Shown: positions 1 to 13,200, counted from the first letter of the stretch. The stretch: 64,000 nt of DNA from Hexactinellida sp. DTS-2022 (GCA_028753945.1 JAPNXP010000009.1:4526001-4590000), one strand, 5' to 3'. Notes: a model not told the origin generated them from the letters alone. Numbers and translations are program-made.

Positions 1-64
1 GGGCGTTGTCCCAATTAAGCGGCTGTCCCGATTAACCGGTGTCCCAATTAAGCGGAGTACACTG
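1..64. mobile_element. End fragment of a pogo/Tc1-like MITE
   Basis: The first 64 bases hold two close copies of a GTCCCAATTAAGCGG unit and a diverged third, and end in GAGTACACTG followed by TA. Read on the other strand this is a terminal repeat beginning CAGTGTACTC next to a TA target, as in pogo/Tc1-mariner elements. The rest lies outside the window. Confidence 0.45.
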
Positions 65-655
65 TATATATATCATATATGGCCATTAAAAAAAAAAATT
101 CTTATAGAATCCTTTTGCAACTTTGATCACTTAGTGTGGCCCTTAAATTATCTGAAATCAGAAAAGCAATCATGAGATAGCAGTGTACAAATCACATGCT
201 TTTGTGAAATCGAAATGCAGAAAAAAGTCAACCACTTCTCGAGCTAACCGTCGTAAAGTATTCAATGAAGTGACTAGGTGTGATCCTTCAGCTCATTAAG
301 TCACGTTTAAGGAATGCGAGTCCATGATGTTCAGAGCAAGAAGAGCATCGCAATCTACAATTCCTAAGACTGCGACTGTAATTCAATTTTATGATTAGTT
401 ACCAAAATCAAATTTCGCAATTCATTTAAAGGCTATTGTCGTACTAGGTGAGCGAGTAGCTGTATTTTTTATCGGAAAAATATGCCACTATTGGGAATAT
501 TTGTGATATCCAATTTGATGGCACATTTTATGTGGTGCCAGAACTATTATATCAGTTATTCACGGTCATTCTCAATTGGAAGACACTTTATCCCTAGAAT
601 CCATTGTTTGATGACACATAAAGACGAGGAACTTTACTCTGTTGTGCTAAAAGTG

Positions 656-677
656 CACAGTGGGCAAATCAGCCGTA
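656..677 (+). repeat. Transib copy 1, left terminal repeat
   Basis: Heptamer CACAGTG, then six bases (GGCAAA), then the motif TCAGCCGTA at 669-677. The same motif sits near the right end with a longer spacer. This is probably the transposase recognition site, by analogy with RAG signals. Confidence 0.8.
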
Positions 678-1317
678 TTAGCTAAAATTTTGGAGTCCGT
701 CGATTTGCTCCTAACTTTTCCTATTGAATTCTGGATATCTAACTTTCATTGAAATATAATTCCTTTAGCCAAATTCCTTCTGTCAATTAAAATAACTGTG
801 TTTGAGTTCCAATTATCATGTATGGTTTCTATGCATAATTTCGATTTTAGAAAACCTATAAAGTTCCATCAACTCATCTAAAATATGTATTTAGCTTTCA
901 AGTTGGGTACGTAAACTATATACAGTCAAATTTTGTCTAGTTTCCATCATGTTATTTATCACAACTCTTTTTCTAATGCTTTCAGAATCTCACTGCTTTT
1001 TATAAAACTAATTCTAATAAAGTTATAATAACATAATCACCTACTCTTAGAGTTCGATCTTCTATGGCCCAATTTGTACAACCCAGACAATTATTCTACT
1101 TAATTCTTGAGCTAATTCTCTTAATGTTATATCTTATTGCTAATTGACAAATCCGTGCAGATTTTTTTTACATAAATTCTAAGTTGTCTTTCGGACTAAA
1201 ATTACATCAATTCTGCAAGCTATTATTTCAGTAAATTAATGTTGTTGCTTTTAAATTATAATTAAACTGTGTTGTTTTATTTTGGGTAGTTCTAAATCTA
1301 TTAGTTATAACGAAAAC

Positions 1318-3419
1318 ATGAACAATATTCAAGCATATAACATTCTCGAATCCTGCAACAACAATACTCGTGAAGCGTCAGAACAAATACTCTACGAGTC
1401 CCAATTACCGGAGACAGAATTACCTAGCATACGTTCTAAGTTAATGCATCTCAAGGACACTAGAAGAAAATTTGTGCAGAATGGTGATATAGGGAGTTGG
1501 GAACTAATGCACTTCATTAATATTCCATTTACTCAGACATCGAGCTTGAAGAAGCGTAAGTCATCCGATTTCTCAACTGAGCCGACGCCAAAACTCATGT
1601 TTGAACTTGATTCCAATAAAGAAATCCGAACGCCACTTCTAAAGTTACACCTTCAACAACTTAGACACCGACTCGTGTCACTATTGACACACATAAAGTC
1701 CATAGCTGAACTTGAGGAAGTTACACCAAAGACAGTGGCATCTTTATGTCTCATGCTAATTTCCAATGAAGAAAAGGATTATACTACCAGTATGGAGAAC
1801 TGAACAATACATCCCTGTCTGATAGAAATTCCTTGTTCTTATTGGATTTTCTTTCAATTGGGAAACTCAAGTATCGGGAATTGAGACGTTTTTTAAAGCA
1901 AGATAATATTTTAATCGCATCTTACAACAGAGTTGCCACATTTCGTCAGGACAACTGTGTAGTAAATGAAATGAAATATTTTCACAAAGACCTTGGCACT
2001 CCAGTTGGTATCTACCTTCCTTACAAATTGATCGTAGCGCAAACAATTCGCCAGATAGTTGAGGGGGAAATATCTGAAAATGCTAATTATCCTCTTACCG
2101 CAAAGCTAACTGATGGTTTAGATGGCTCAGGATCACACACGGTTTACAACCAAATGCAAAATCATCCAGACCTCACAACTAAATGTTTTCTCTAGTTCGC
2201 ACTTAAAATACTCTGGCTAAAAGATTCTTTAGGGAACACTTTATGGACGAACCCTTCTCCAAATTCCCCTTTTTCTATGAGACCAGTTGCCATATTGGCA
2301 TTAGGTGAAAGCGAAGATAGCGTTAAGTATTTAATGGATTCTATAATTAATCCTGCTACTAAAAGTTTAAAGGTAGATGGAATCCAATTAACAGCTGGAA
2401 ATGTTAATATCGAGCTCACAAGGTGCTTATTTGATACTAAAATGGCATCTATCTTAGACGGAGCAGGTGGAGCATCTTGCCACTTATGCACATCAACTCG
2501 AGATCAATTGAAGGATATTGATCTTATTAAGCAGGGTTTCCCTATTAACCGTTCAATTGATTCTGCATTTGAGATATTTGAAGACACCGATGAAGAAGAA
2601 TTTCTTTCTCTTTCGAGCAAAGACAGATTTGGAATTACACATAAACCCATATCAGATGAAAATATTCTCTCAGTTTCCCCTCTCCATGGATACTTGAGAA
2701 TATTTGGATGGTTTATGCAACTGGTATACCATTTACAAGCTGGAGAGAAAAAATGGGCACCATCCAAAGCCAAAGTTCGTCAATCAATGGTGTTTGTCCG
2801 TAGCTTCCTCTGGGAAAATATACACATTAAAATAGACTGTCCTTCTACTCAAGGAGGTACAACTTCGACAGGAAATGTGGCTCGGAGTTGCTTTCAACGA
2901 ATGGACGATAATAAGAAGGATTTTTTTTACTGGATCACAACGTTAATTCCTTGTGAATATCACATTCCACTCAACATTATATACACAAATTTAGCTGTTA
3001 TACTGCGTGTATTTAACTGTGACGAGCTAATCGATATCGAAAAATTTACAACATTGTGTAGAGATACTTACGAATCAATAATCGTAACATTTCCTTGGGT
3101 TAGTATCACTCCTACCTTGCATAAGGTACTAGCTCATGCTGCTCAATTGATTGAAGAGTACAATGATGGTAGAGGGATGAAATCATTCTCAGAAGAAGGT
3201 CTGGAGGCGTGTCATAAGCATATTCGACGTTACCGCGAACAATTAGCCAGGAAATTTTCTTTCGAACAGAATATAAAAGATATCTTTATTCGTCTAACTT
3301 CTCAATCTGACTATATCGCATTCTCCCAAAGAAAGCTTATTGGAAGCAAAAAGTGTAAAAAACCATCAAACCATCTTTCAAAAAATGAAGAACTTTTTCA
3401 AAGTTTAGTTATGTTCTAA
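1318..3419 (+). pseudogene. Transib/RAG1-like transposase, lightly broken
   Basis: Cut-and-paste transposase homologous to the RAG1 core. The catalytic acids are all present when aligned with RAG1 D600, D708 and E962: Asp in LTDGLDGSGSHT (codon at 2112), Asp in LFDTKM (2433) and Glu in EEGLEACHK (3204). The zinc-binding CHLC (about 2478-2489) and the HKVLAH pair are also intact, as are the Transib-typical GGTTSTGNVAR and SPLHGYLRIF motifs. Two lesions separate the reading frames: a frame change near 1790, where copy 2 has about 17 more residues, and a TAG at 2193-2195. From 2196 the frame is open to the natural stop at 3417. The first ATG of the N-terminal frame is at 1318. No RAG2-like gene is nearby. 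The C-terminal zinc knuckle seen in copy 2 is not visible here. Confidence 0.85.
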
Positions 3420-3618
3420 TACTAGATTCTTAGTTTATTTCATAGTGAAAAATAACTTGCAACTCGATCATCTGTAATCCATTTATCGACGTATACAACT
3501 AGTATGACTAGTTCAACTATTTCGCTCATAATAATTAAAATATTGGTGAAATGAAAATTTATGAATTTTTGCTATGTCATCACAACAGGAATAATATAAA
3601 TAATATCAATTTTTTTTA

Positions 3619-3830
3619 GTTGCCAATCAACTAGTTATATGTGATAACCCATAGGCAAATAATACAATTAATCCACTAATATCTATCTATAATCCGATTA
3701 CGGCTGTGTACCTAATTTTATACATTGTGCCACGTCATCATAATTCGAATAGTGGAAGCCATATCAAAAATTTTTTGTTGCCAATCAACTCGCTATATGT
3801 GATAACCCATAGGCAACTAATACATTTAAT
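3619..3830 (+). repeat. Direct repeat in the Transib 3' region
   Basis: A unit of about 50 bp beginning TTGCCAATCAACT and containing GTGATAACCCATAGGCAA occurs at 3619-3668 and again at 3777-3826. It lies between the stop codon and the right terminal repeat, so it could be subterminal binding sites or a simple duplication. Confidence 0.7.
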
Positions 3831-3857
3831 AGCCCTAACTTGTACCTAAATACCTAT

Positions 3858-3889
3858 TACGGCTGATCTACATGTTTTTGCCCACTGTG
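3858..3889 (-). repeat. Transib copy 1, right terminal repeat
   Basis: Read inward on the minus strand: CACAGTG, a 16-base spacer beginning GGCAAAAACATG, then TCAGCCGTA. The spacer is 10 bases longer than at the left end, close to one helical turn. Confidence 0.8.
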
Positions 3890-4069
3890 AAGTGAAGGAA
3901 CTTCTTCCTCAACTACAGCTGACAAGCACGATGTCTGACTGGAAAATAGAATCTCGGAATGCTTTTACACATGTTTAACCTCCACGAATCCCATCACGGA
4001 TAAGTTTCAAATCTTTCTTAATTATAATACTTTTCATTGTTAGTTTATCAACTCAGTTAGTTCCTAATA

Positions 4070-5454
4070 AGGGTGTCCTTAACATTAAAATAATTTTTTC
4101 CTATGGTGCTATGCTAATCTCTTATTATTTCGCTTTTCTTAACAGTTCTCAGGCATTAACTTTTAAGGTAAAAACATATGTAATTTCATTCTGAAAGTAA
4201 ATTCTTCGTATAAGCGTGATTATTTTAAAAATAGAATAAGAGCGTCTATCCATACAACACGTTTTATAAACATGATATAAGCAAATATACTTGTTCTAGA
4301 ATGTTCTAATTCACAACAGAGCTTCTATTATACCTGTTGAAAAAGGTTAACGTACCCGATCGGTGATTAATCAATTCTATGATACATGATTTAATCACAC
4401 ATCGTCCGGGGACAGATTTTGTTGATAATATACAGATTTATTTGGTATTTTGCATACTATTCTGGTGATAGTTCGTTTTTGATGAAAATAATACTGGTAC
4501 ATTTGAGAGTAGGCATCATATATTGTATAAAAAATTTTTCAAACCGTAAACTATCATAATTTTGTCTGAATCCAATTCCGTAGCCCCCTGTCTCCGGCAT
4601 TGACATTATATTTAGAAAAACGCCATAAAGAGGTCCCCACACGTTTCAAAATATGATGTAATATTCGAAAACATTACCATCCAACTTGAAATGGATTAAT
4701 AATGTGACCAGGAAGTTAGAACTAAGCTCTAGTGTTGTTTTTAATTTCCAAGTTTGTGGTCACATCACTGAAATCATACCACCATATATGGGTATGCGAA
4801 TTATAGAATGGTAGCGATTTGGATTATGGTCTCATTTATTCTACCAATGAGTTTGTAATGGGATATTTATGTGATTACATGGTTAGAGCTAAGCTCTAGC
4901 GCCTATACTTTAGGAGAGAGTAAATTTGCTGCGTAATCAGAAATGGGCACATTACATGCCCATATAGGGATCATTTTGTAAACGGTGCGTCTTAGGGTCA
5001 TAAAATGTATTATTGAGGGATAGGAAGTTGGGTATTGCGAGCATTTTGAGACGTATAGTAAGATTCTAGCACCTTGGGTGCCTGAGAATGAAAATGGACA
5101 ATAAAATGTTCCCTCGAATTAGATTATAGGCCATAAAAGTTGTAAATTTCACATATTAAGTATTTTTTTTGATCAATTGTTGCTTATTTTCGTCAATGAT
5201 AGCTTGAATAGAGTTTTGATACTACCAATCTCACCATTGTTGAGGAAAACAATACTGATAATCTTTTAAAGTCGTGAAACCAGGGATCCGCTCTACACAA
5301 TAGGTCATAACTCTGAGAATACGCTTGGACGAGACTCCAAACCATGTACAAACGATATTTATGATCCTTCGGCGTTGCTTGGTAAAAAAAAAAAAATCGG
5401 GTCATGTTGAGTTTTGGACTAAATTTTCGGTTTTTTTCATGTTAAGGACACCCT
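4070..5454. mobile_element. Tc1/mariner-like non-autonomous repeat
   Basis: The ends are inverted: AGGGTGTCCTTAACAT at 4070 and its complement ending at 5454. A diverged relative lies at 44309-45180, sharing TCCCCA-ACGTTTC, AACTTGAAATGGATTA and GCTAAGCTCTA. The ends resemble Tc1/IS630-type termini and the left flank is TA. I see no recognisable transposase; short frames inside are not conserved between the two copies. Confidence 0.5.
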
Positions 5455-5504
5455 AATTTTATTGTTTACAGTATGTATTTCAGTTATTAATTTATTAGAC
5501 CAGT

Positions 5505-8500
5505 CGTGACCTACGTAATAAAAGGCCTGATCACCAACTATATATTTCTGGACCATGGATTAATGGAAGGCCATTTTCTTGATCAACCATAATTTTAAGA
5601 ATTGAAATATACATGATAACTATTATCCCCATTTATCTAAGCCAATGTTTCAACACTATTTAGATTTCTTTCTCTACGTTAAAGTATCTTTATTAGTACC
5701 TAAACTTCATCATGTACCTTATTCAACCTCCTATTTATGTTAGAAAACTTTTTATTATTAATTATTAGCACGAATGCCGAATAAATGCTCAGCACCTAAG
5801 TGGAATGCCGAATAAATGCTCAGCACCTAAGTGCAGGAGTAATTACGCTGGCGAGCAACCTACACCTGCGTTCAAGATGCCAGATGCCCCCCCCCCCCCG
5901 AGATCGTTGCTCTATGGAAAGCGTTTCTTCACAGAGAACATATCGAAGACATTAAAAAGATCTACTTCTGTCTGAAACACTTCCACGATGAAGATGTTGA
6001 AACACACTTTTCTATCCCCCAACCAGACGGAACTAGGCTGGAGGTTAAGCGTAGTGTTCCTAGACTTCATAAAGATGCTATCCCAAGAATTCTACCTGGT
6101 TGTCCGAGTTATCTTTCTAACTTAACCCAGAAACAAAATCGTTTGGATCGTTGTACTAAAGAGCGAGACCAGTTGGATGCTGCGATAAAACAAAGCTTGG
6201 AACAACAGAAGGTAGAAGAAGGAAAATTTAAATTAGCTACGCTATGTGAGTTAAAGTCTAAAGTTCATAGTTTGACCCTTCCACAGGATTGGCTAATCTG
6301 GTTACGTGGTGTTAACCAACTACATTTTCTTAAGCCATCTACGTCGCATGAAAATGGTGCCCATTTTATTGAGTGTTCACTCACGATAGACGAATCTTTA
6401 AGTACTAAAGGTTTTTATAACAGTAAACGAATTCCCGTTTCGATAAACCAGATTCGAGACCTTAGAGATATTGAAATCTTATTGAGAGAACTATCTCATC
6501 ATAGTCTTAGTAATGAAATCTCAGATAATGTTTCTAATAATACTTTAAAACTTGTATGTGATGCCACCGAGGTCTTAAATCTCGCGATTGATGAAATATC
6601 CAAGTCAGAACTTGAATCTCACAAAGAAAACAACAAGTAACCTACTATCCAGTTCATACATTGTCAATTAACAAATCTTCTATGTAAAAAGAATCACCGT
6701 AGCTATAATATTGGAACTATAATAATTGCACTAAAATGTCAACTTATCTCTCCAGCCTGCTATCAATATCTACAATCTCTTGATTCTCTCTCGCTTCCTC
6801 ACTATTCAACCCTCAAGCGTTTATATTCAAAATTTGGCTTGGATTGTGAATATAGTTCATTTTTGGAAAGAGCTACATCCCGTTTTAACCAGAGAGAACG
6901 AAACGTGATACTACAGATGGATGAAATACATGTTAAATCAGAGTTAGCATACAAAGGAGGAAAAGTTTTCGGTTCGTCTCACAATACTATAGAACCTGCA
7001 AAAAAGATTTTTGCATTTATGGTTTCCAGTTTATCTAAGAAGTGGTCCACTATTGTACGCCTATTACCATGCTCAAACTCGTCTGCATCGGAATTATTCC
7101 CCATAATAAAGATGGTCATCGAAGATATAGAACGTTGTGGATTGTATGTTCAAGTATTGTGTACAGACAACTACCCAATGAATGTCAGTATCTTTAAATT
7201 GTTTTCAGCGACTAATACATTGAACACTATTGTACCACATATTGTCGATCCTAATCGTTCGTTATTCTTAATATTTGATTTCGTACACATCATTAAATCT
7301 ATTCGAAATAACTGGATCAATCAGAAAGATTCCTGCAGGAGCTTTACATATCCAAACTTCGAAGATTTTCGACTAATTACACTGCTTCATTTGAAAACAT
7401 TAGAACTCTTTATAAGGCTGATCAACATTCTATAGCAAAATTGGCTCCTCGCTTAACAGCCAAAGCATGCTGGCCTTCTAACTTGGAGCGTCAGAATGTT
7501 AACTTAGCGTTCAAAGTTTTTGATGATTCTACTCACTCGGCGCTCAGGCTTCAATATCTTTCATTTCCTCATCTCCATACCTATCATCACACAGCTGTTT
7601 TCATTCGAGTTGTTTGTGATATATGGAAGATGTTCAATATTAACACTCCATCTAAATCAATTCGATTAAACGATCAACTTTGTAAACCATTCGTAGAAAA
7701 CGATCCAAGGTTCTGCTATCTATCACAAGTTGTTGATTGGCTCGAAAAATGGGAAAAATTACCTGGTAAAGCTGGGAAACTTACTTCTCAGACTTTTAAA
7801 AGCTTATGCCACTCTACTTTAGCACTACCTTCAATAGTTAACCATCTTACTCAAAACTGTAACTTATCGTTTGTTCTCACATCTTTCCTACAGAATGATC
7901 CTCTTGAGCACCACTTTGGAATATACCGAATGATGTCCGGTGCTCAATATCATATTAGCTTCTGTCAGATCCTCGAGAGTGAACGACGTTTAAAGTTGTC
8001 AAATATCCTTAAAATATTTTCAAGTGGCGGTTGGGAAAAAGATTGTTCTATCAAAGAATTTATTAATTCTTTTATAGCATTGACAGAATCTCAGCCTGCT
8101 AGTCATTTTCATATTGAACATTTCCTACCCGCTGTGCAGAATTTATCCATCGTTAATGTTCCGACTCAAACTCTTCAGGCACTCGCGTTTATAGCTGGGT
8201 ATACTGTTTATAGTTATTTTAAAAATTCAAACCGTTGTCAATCTTGCTTATCTTTCCTGACAGAGGATAAAGAGATGGAAATCGAGACATCAGAGTCAAT
8301 TTACAAGCTGCTGCAAATTATGGATCGTGGTGCACTGAAATGGCCTTCTGGATTTGTAGTTAATGTAATAGTTTGCTTGTGGCGAATTTTCACATCACTC
8401 GAACAACAGCCCCAACTTTTCCAAGATCTCATTAGAGGACCTTCTAGACAACTTATTGTGAACTTAACATTGAGAGTGATAGAAGACGAAGACAGCGTTT

Positions 8501-8931
8501 GCTGGAGGAATTGTTGCCTGAATTGTCATATTATTGGTTGGGATATATTAAATAAATTACTCACTGCTGCTGCAAATTGTTTTCTCTCGAACAAAATAAA
8601 GAACTTGAATGCTGTGAATAAGAGGCAGGTTGAGCATTCTCGTAAATTGAAGAAGTTTAAAAGTATGTGATTAATTAGTAATGCTACCTATTGATAGTTC
8701 ATCTCTCATCATAATTCACTTAATATTGGAGCTCTTTAGTATTAATTCTAATTTATGTCATCTCTATTTTGTTTCATTTAATTATACCTCTATTTCAATC
8801 AGAATAAAATATTAAAAAAAGTTTTAACTATGTTAATTGGTAGTTTGAATTATTAGGAACAATGGCCTTCCATTAATCCATGGTCCAGAAATATATAGTT
8901 GGTGATCAGGCCTTTTATTACGTAGGTCACG
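5505..8931 (+). mobile_element. P element, copy 1
   Basis: Terminal inverted repeats of 71 bp (5505-5575 and 8861-8931, beginning CGTGACCTACG) are flanked by the duplication GACCAGT (5498-5504 and 8932-8938). The interior encodes a THAP domain and a P-type transposase. P elements usually make 8-bp duplications; here only seven bases match. The two arms are almost identical, so insertion was fairly recent. Confidence 0.88.
5805..8670 (+). pseudogene. P element (THAP9-like) transposase, broken
   Basis: In order: a C2CH THAP zinc finger (CSAPKC from 5805, later CLKHF), a helical region (6143-6640), the RNase H-like catalytic core starting with QMDEIHVKS (about 6916), and the C-terminal part with NDPLEHHFGIYRMMSG and ILESERRLK (about 7890-8000), as in Drosophila P transposase and THAP9. 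Breaks: a run of 13 C (5887-5899) is one base short of 14 (or two over 11) and shifts the frame inside the THAP domain; a TAA ends the helical part at 6638; further shifts occur near 7370-7440. A 31-bp tandem duplication (5772-5802, 5803-5833) duplicates the start codon; only the second ATG leads into the THAP finger. From 7441 to 8670 the frame is open. Confidence 0.85.
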
Positions 8932-8994
8932 GACCAGTGAACTTTATATTATTAGAACTAACATCTATATGTAAAATAAATTAATATTTACATA

Positions 8995-9165
8995 GGCAAA
9001 AAGTAGAGCTAACAACTACAAAGAAAAAGTAGAACTAATGCCAATATATTGGTGTAGAATTAACATCTACAAAGAAAAAGTTGACTAATGCCAATATGTT
9101 GGAGTAGAATAACATCTACAAAGAAAAAGTAGAACTAATGCCAATATGTTGGAATAGAACTAACG
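8995..9165 (+). repeat. Tandem repeat between the two P elements
   Basis: About three imperfect copies of a 55-60-bp unit containing CTACAAAGAAAAAGT, AACTAATGCCAATATRTTGG and TAGAA-TAAC. The remainder of 8939-9716 shows no gene. Confidence 0.75.
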
Positions 9166-9933
9166 ACGCGTCCCCTTCAAAAGCACTATGATAATGTATA
9201 ATTACTCCTTATACCATTGAAGCATTATTTTTTAGGGTGATTAAACTGTATCTTATTTACAATCATAATTTTGATAATCGACCCAAAATACTTTCCCCCC
9301 TAGCCATACCGATTTAGCTGCTCCCACTGTATTAGCTGTTATCTACCATCACAGTTGTGTTGTTTTGACCACAAGATTTAAGTAAGCGGTTCCCTATGTC
9401 TGTTCCTTTTACTCAAGATATCTGGCTGTGAAATAGTTAATAGCACACTTCTAACCTGACCTCAAGTCGCATTCCTCAGAATTTAAGTTCGAACTCAGTA
9501 CTTAAGTCATAAGTAAACGTATGTTTTATTCACTATAATTTATGTTAGAACTTAAATTAGTACTTGGGTACAAACATTTAGCAAGCTAGGGCGTTGTTTA
9601 GTATTCTTGTATAAGGATTATTAGTTGTCGCGAATTTTTCGCTTGGTTATGGATAATATTTATGTCAACCCCTCAATATGATAGCTCAGTTCTATAGATT
9701 TAGATTTATTAACTATACATGGTCACAGCCTACTTTACTCAGGCCTGACAGTAAAACACCATGGATAAACGAAGGCATAAATCATTAATTGAAAATAGAA
9801 TCATATGTAGGCGCTAGTTGGGCTACAATGATTTTACATCAGACAATGGCCTAGCCAATGGTTTACAATAAAGAAATAGTATTCATTTTTTGTTAAAATG
9901 AGGTTTATTAGTGTTTTTCACTATACACTAACA

Positions 9934-10133
9934 CAGTGGTGTTTTGCCAAAAAAGAAGTGGGGGGCGCTCCCTTTTCAAATTTAGAATTTTCTTAGAAAA
10001 CATAGGTGAAAACGGCCCCCAATAATGAATCTATAGATAACTGATAGGAAAGAGCGCCCCCCCTGGGATATAAGCGCCCCCCCCCCCCTAGCGAAATAAG
10101 TGGGCGGGGGCGCCCCCCCCCAAAACATCACTG
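9934..10133. mobile_element. hAT MITE inside P element 2
   Basis: Ends are CAGTGGTGTTTTG and the near complement CAAAACATCACTG, flanked by the 8-bp duplication CACTAACA (9926-9933, 10134-10141). The interior is rich in G and C runs and non-coding. Confidence 0.85.
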
Positions 10134-10201
10134 CACTAACATACAACAATTAAAATGCTACAATAAAGTATTGCTTGCGAAGTGCTTGATTTACTGAACT
10201 C

Positions 10202-13200
10202 TTAGTTTCTGTAATTTACGATTATCTTCTCCTCTTGAGGATACATGTGAATTATAATTTTTAACCATGTTGGAGATAAGACAGTTTGAGGCTTCAAAAA
10301 ACAATTTACGTATGATCTCCCAACCATCAGTTTTACTAATTGAGCATCTGTTGCGCCAGGGTTCACTAGAGTCATTCTCAAGGATTCTAATAGACAGACC
10401 AATTAATATTTGCCGAGGTTTTCAGTGACAAATCTTGTCCAGATATCGATATCTTGTCTTAGAGTGATTAGAATTCTCCAAACAATAATGATCGACTCTA
10501 AGACAGAATTTGAAGGCCCACTTCAATGGTCCTCTGTCCAAGATTTCAATGAGCTTATATATTTTAGCTTCTTCTGGATCAAACAATAAGTACTTATCAA
10601 TAATTAATAAACCTTGGCACACACGACAATGCGTTAATTTCTTGTTCTTCAAGTATTGATGCACGCAATAACCTGCAACAAATGTCAAATATTGAAGAGT
10701 TTCGCAACCAATGATTACAGTAGAAATATCTTGTAGCTATGAGAGAAATGGTGCTAAATCTATGATAGGAGAATCACAGACGTCTTCTTTCGGTGAGAAA
10801 GATTTGATAAACGAACCCAGATTATTTTCTTTTGATTAGGGTTCCTGGGAAAACAGTTTCAATATACTAGATATCTTGAGCCGTCGTTCAGTTTCTAGTA
10901 TTTGGCCATATGAGATGTGATAGTTTGATCCAGAGATCATTCTATACAACCCGAAGTGGTGTTCTAGTGGATCTGTCTGGAGGAAATAGGTGAGTACATA
11001 TGAAAATCCGCATTGAGAAGTTAAGTGATTGACTAAAATGGACAGCGCTTCACAAGTATGTTTGAAACTTGTAAAAGTCTGGGGTGTTAATTTACCTTGT
11101 TTTCCTGGTAAGGATCTCCAAGTATATATCCAGTTAACAATGCGAGTAATCAACCCCCAAATCTAGGATCATCTAGTACTAGTTGTTTAGAAAATTCGTC
11201 ATTCAAACGAACGTCTTTGTTCGGCCTATTGACATTAAAAATCTTTCACACCATAACAATTATATCAATGAATTGTGCAGTCTGGTGTATAAACCTTTCG
11301 AGTCGGGGTTCATTAGAAATCTTTAGAGCTGCACTTGTAGAGTCATCAAATATGCGGAGAGCCAATTTAACATTCTGCCGTTCTAGTTTGGAAGGCCAAC
11401 ATGTAGCTGTAAGACGAGGTGCAAGTTTCGCGATACTGTTTTGTTCCAACTTATAAATCGTTCGAATATCATCAAAAGAAGCTGTTTGTAGGCTAAGAGG
11501 GAATCGAGTGCAGTTAGGTAAAAAATCTCCATACTTTGGATACACAAAAGTTTGGTTTTCATTTTTTAGATTCAGCCAATTGTTACGAATCGTCTTAAGT
11601 ATATGCACAAAATCAAACATTAGTACAAGTGATCTGTTTGCGAATAATGGATGAGGGACGACAGGTTGTAAGGTTTTTTGATCAGAGGAAAATAACTTAA
11701 AAATACTTACATTTAGTGGATAGTTATCAGTGCACAACACCTGAACTGAAAATCCACACCGTTCTATATCAGCAATTACCTGTATAATGACAGGATAAAT
11801 AACTTGTGCACTAGTTGTAGAATGATGAGTTAATCGAACAACAGTAGACCACTTTTTGTGCAAACTTGAAACCATTATTACGAAAACTGTCTTAATAGGG
11901 TCGTCAGAATCAACACAAGAACCAATTATTCGCCCACCCTTATAAGAAACATCGGATGTAACGTGAATTTCGTCCATTTGAACAATTACGTTTCTTTCTT
12001 GAGAAAATTTGTAGTTGCTTGATTAGGAGATATGTCCTCAAATTTTCGACACCCGATAACCCCCAATTATTATAGCGTTTTTGAACAGTACAAATTATTC
12101 TAAGAAGGACGTAGAAACTCAGAATTTCTAAATTCGAAAAATTTGAATTAGATATCAATAGTTTAAAATAGCCTAATAGTGAATCCATAGTAGTCAATGG
12201 CATTTCTAGCAATTTTCTTTGTTTGGCGCAAGTTCTAATTTAGTGCCAATTTAACTCTACTCTATTATTCGAAGTTTTCCCCCCACACAGAATTGTCGAT
12301 TTAGATTTTAATTTTTTTTTCTATAGATTTTCAAATAATCACTCGATTTTATCAGAAATTTGGCATTATATAATTATTAACTCTATAACTTTGTAATAAA
12401 GTTTAAAATCGACGGCGGGAAAAAACCTACTACTGATAAGGATCATTTTTGAAGGATAGTTTTTTTCTCTCCGACTTATAGTTTTTGAGATATGAGAGCC
12501 ATACAAAAGTCACTCTCAGGAAATCTTTCAGAATTTTTTTAGTTCAAAATAACGGAGATTTTGACCTTTGATGACTTCAAAATGTAAAAAAAAATGTCCG
12601 AATAAATTTTTTTTTCGGAATTGGATAGATAGTGTATCAAAGTATAGTTGGGCGTTCTAAACGATAATTTTTGCACTTTCAAACAATGTTTATTAATTTG
12701 TGGACCTATCTCCTTATTAAGATAACTCATATAGTCACTTTCTAACCCAATAGAGGAATAAAGTTTTTAAAGTGTATGTACATGAGGGAGAGATAGGCAC
12801 TCTAGAGATTGTAGATATTTGTAGCAGCTAGGAGAGATAAGATGGGATTTCAGTGCCAAAACTTGGCTAAGGACGTTGTATCTTCTGCGGTTCTTGGGAA
12901 TGGTAGAGTTCTCGAGTTGACAAATGATAAACTGAAGGCGAGCTAGTCTAGAAGAATCGTCGAGAGTAGTTGAGTCTCCGTCTATAGATTTTGAAATACT
13001 GACTTCAAGTTTAACAATTGCTCTGTTAATATTTCTACAAGCATTCGTGATGTGTAGCTGTAGCTGAATTAGAGGTAGAATTAATAATTGATTTGCAAAC
13101 GATCTCAGCAATTAGAAGCTCAATTTGTCTAACATCATTTATCACAGGTAATGATAGAGATATAGGCTCTTCTCCCCGGAATGTTGTTACAGTTAGACTA

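Larger units (their letters stand above)
656..3889 (+). mobile_element. Transib (RAG1-like) DNA transposon, copy 1
   Basis: The element is bounded by a perfect 5-bp target duplication AAGTG (651-655 and 3890-3894). Both ends begin with the heptamer CACAGTG, extended to CACAGTGGGCAAA. Transib elements are known to make 5-bp duplications and to have RAG-signal-like heptamers, and the encoded protein is RAG1/Transib-like, so identity and limits agree independently. The element is 3.2 kb. Its coding part (about 1318-3419) is flanked by roughly 650 bp of AT-rich 5' sequence and 470 bp of 3' sequence that contains a direct repeat. Confidence 0.9.

Noticed and set aside
2192..2773. Minus-strand frames over the Transib transposase
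   Set aside because: Opposite-strand shadows of the real coding region, with no motif.
3619..3830. CRISPR-like array
   Set aside because: Only two long repeat copies, in a eukaryotic transposon, with no spacers of regular size.
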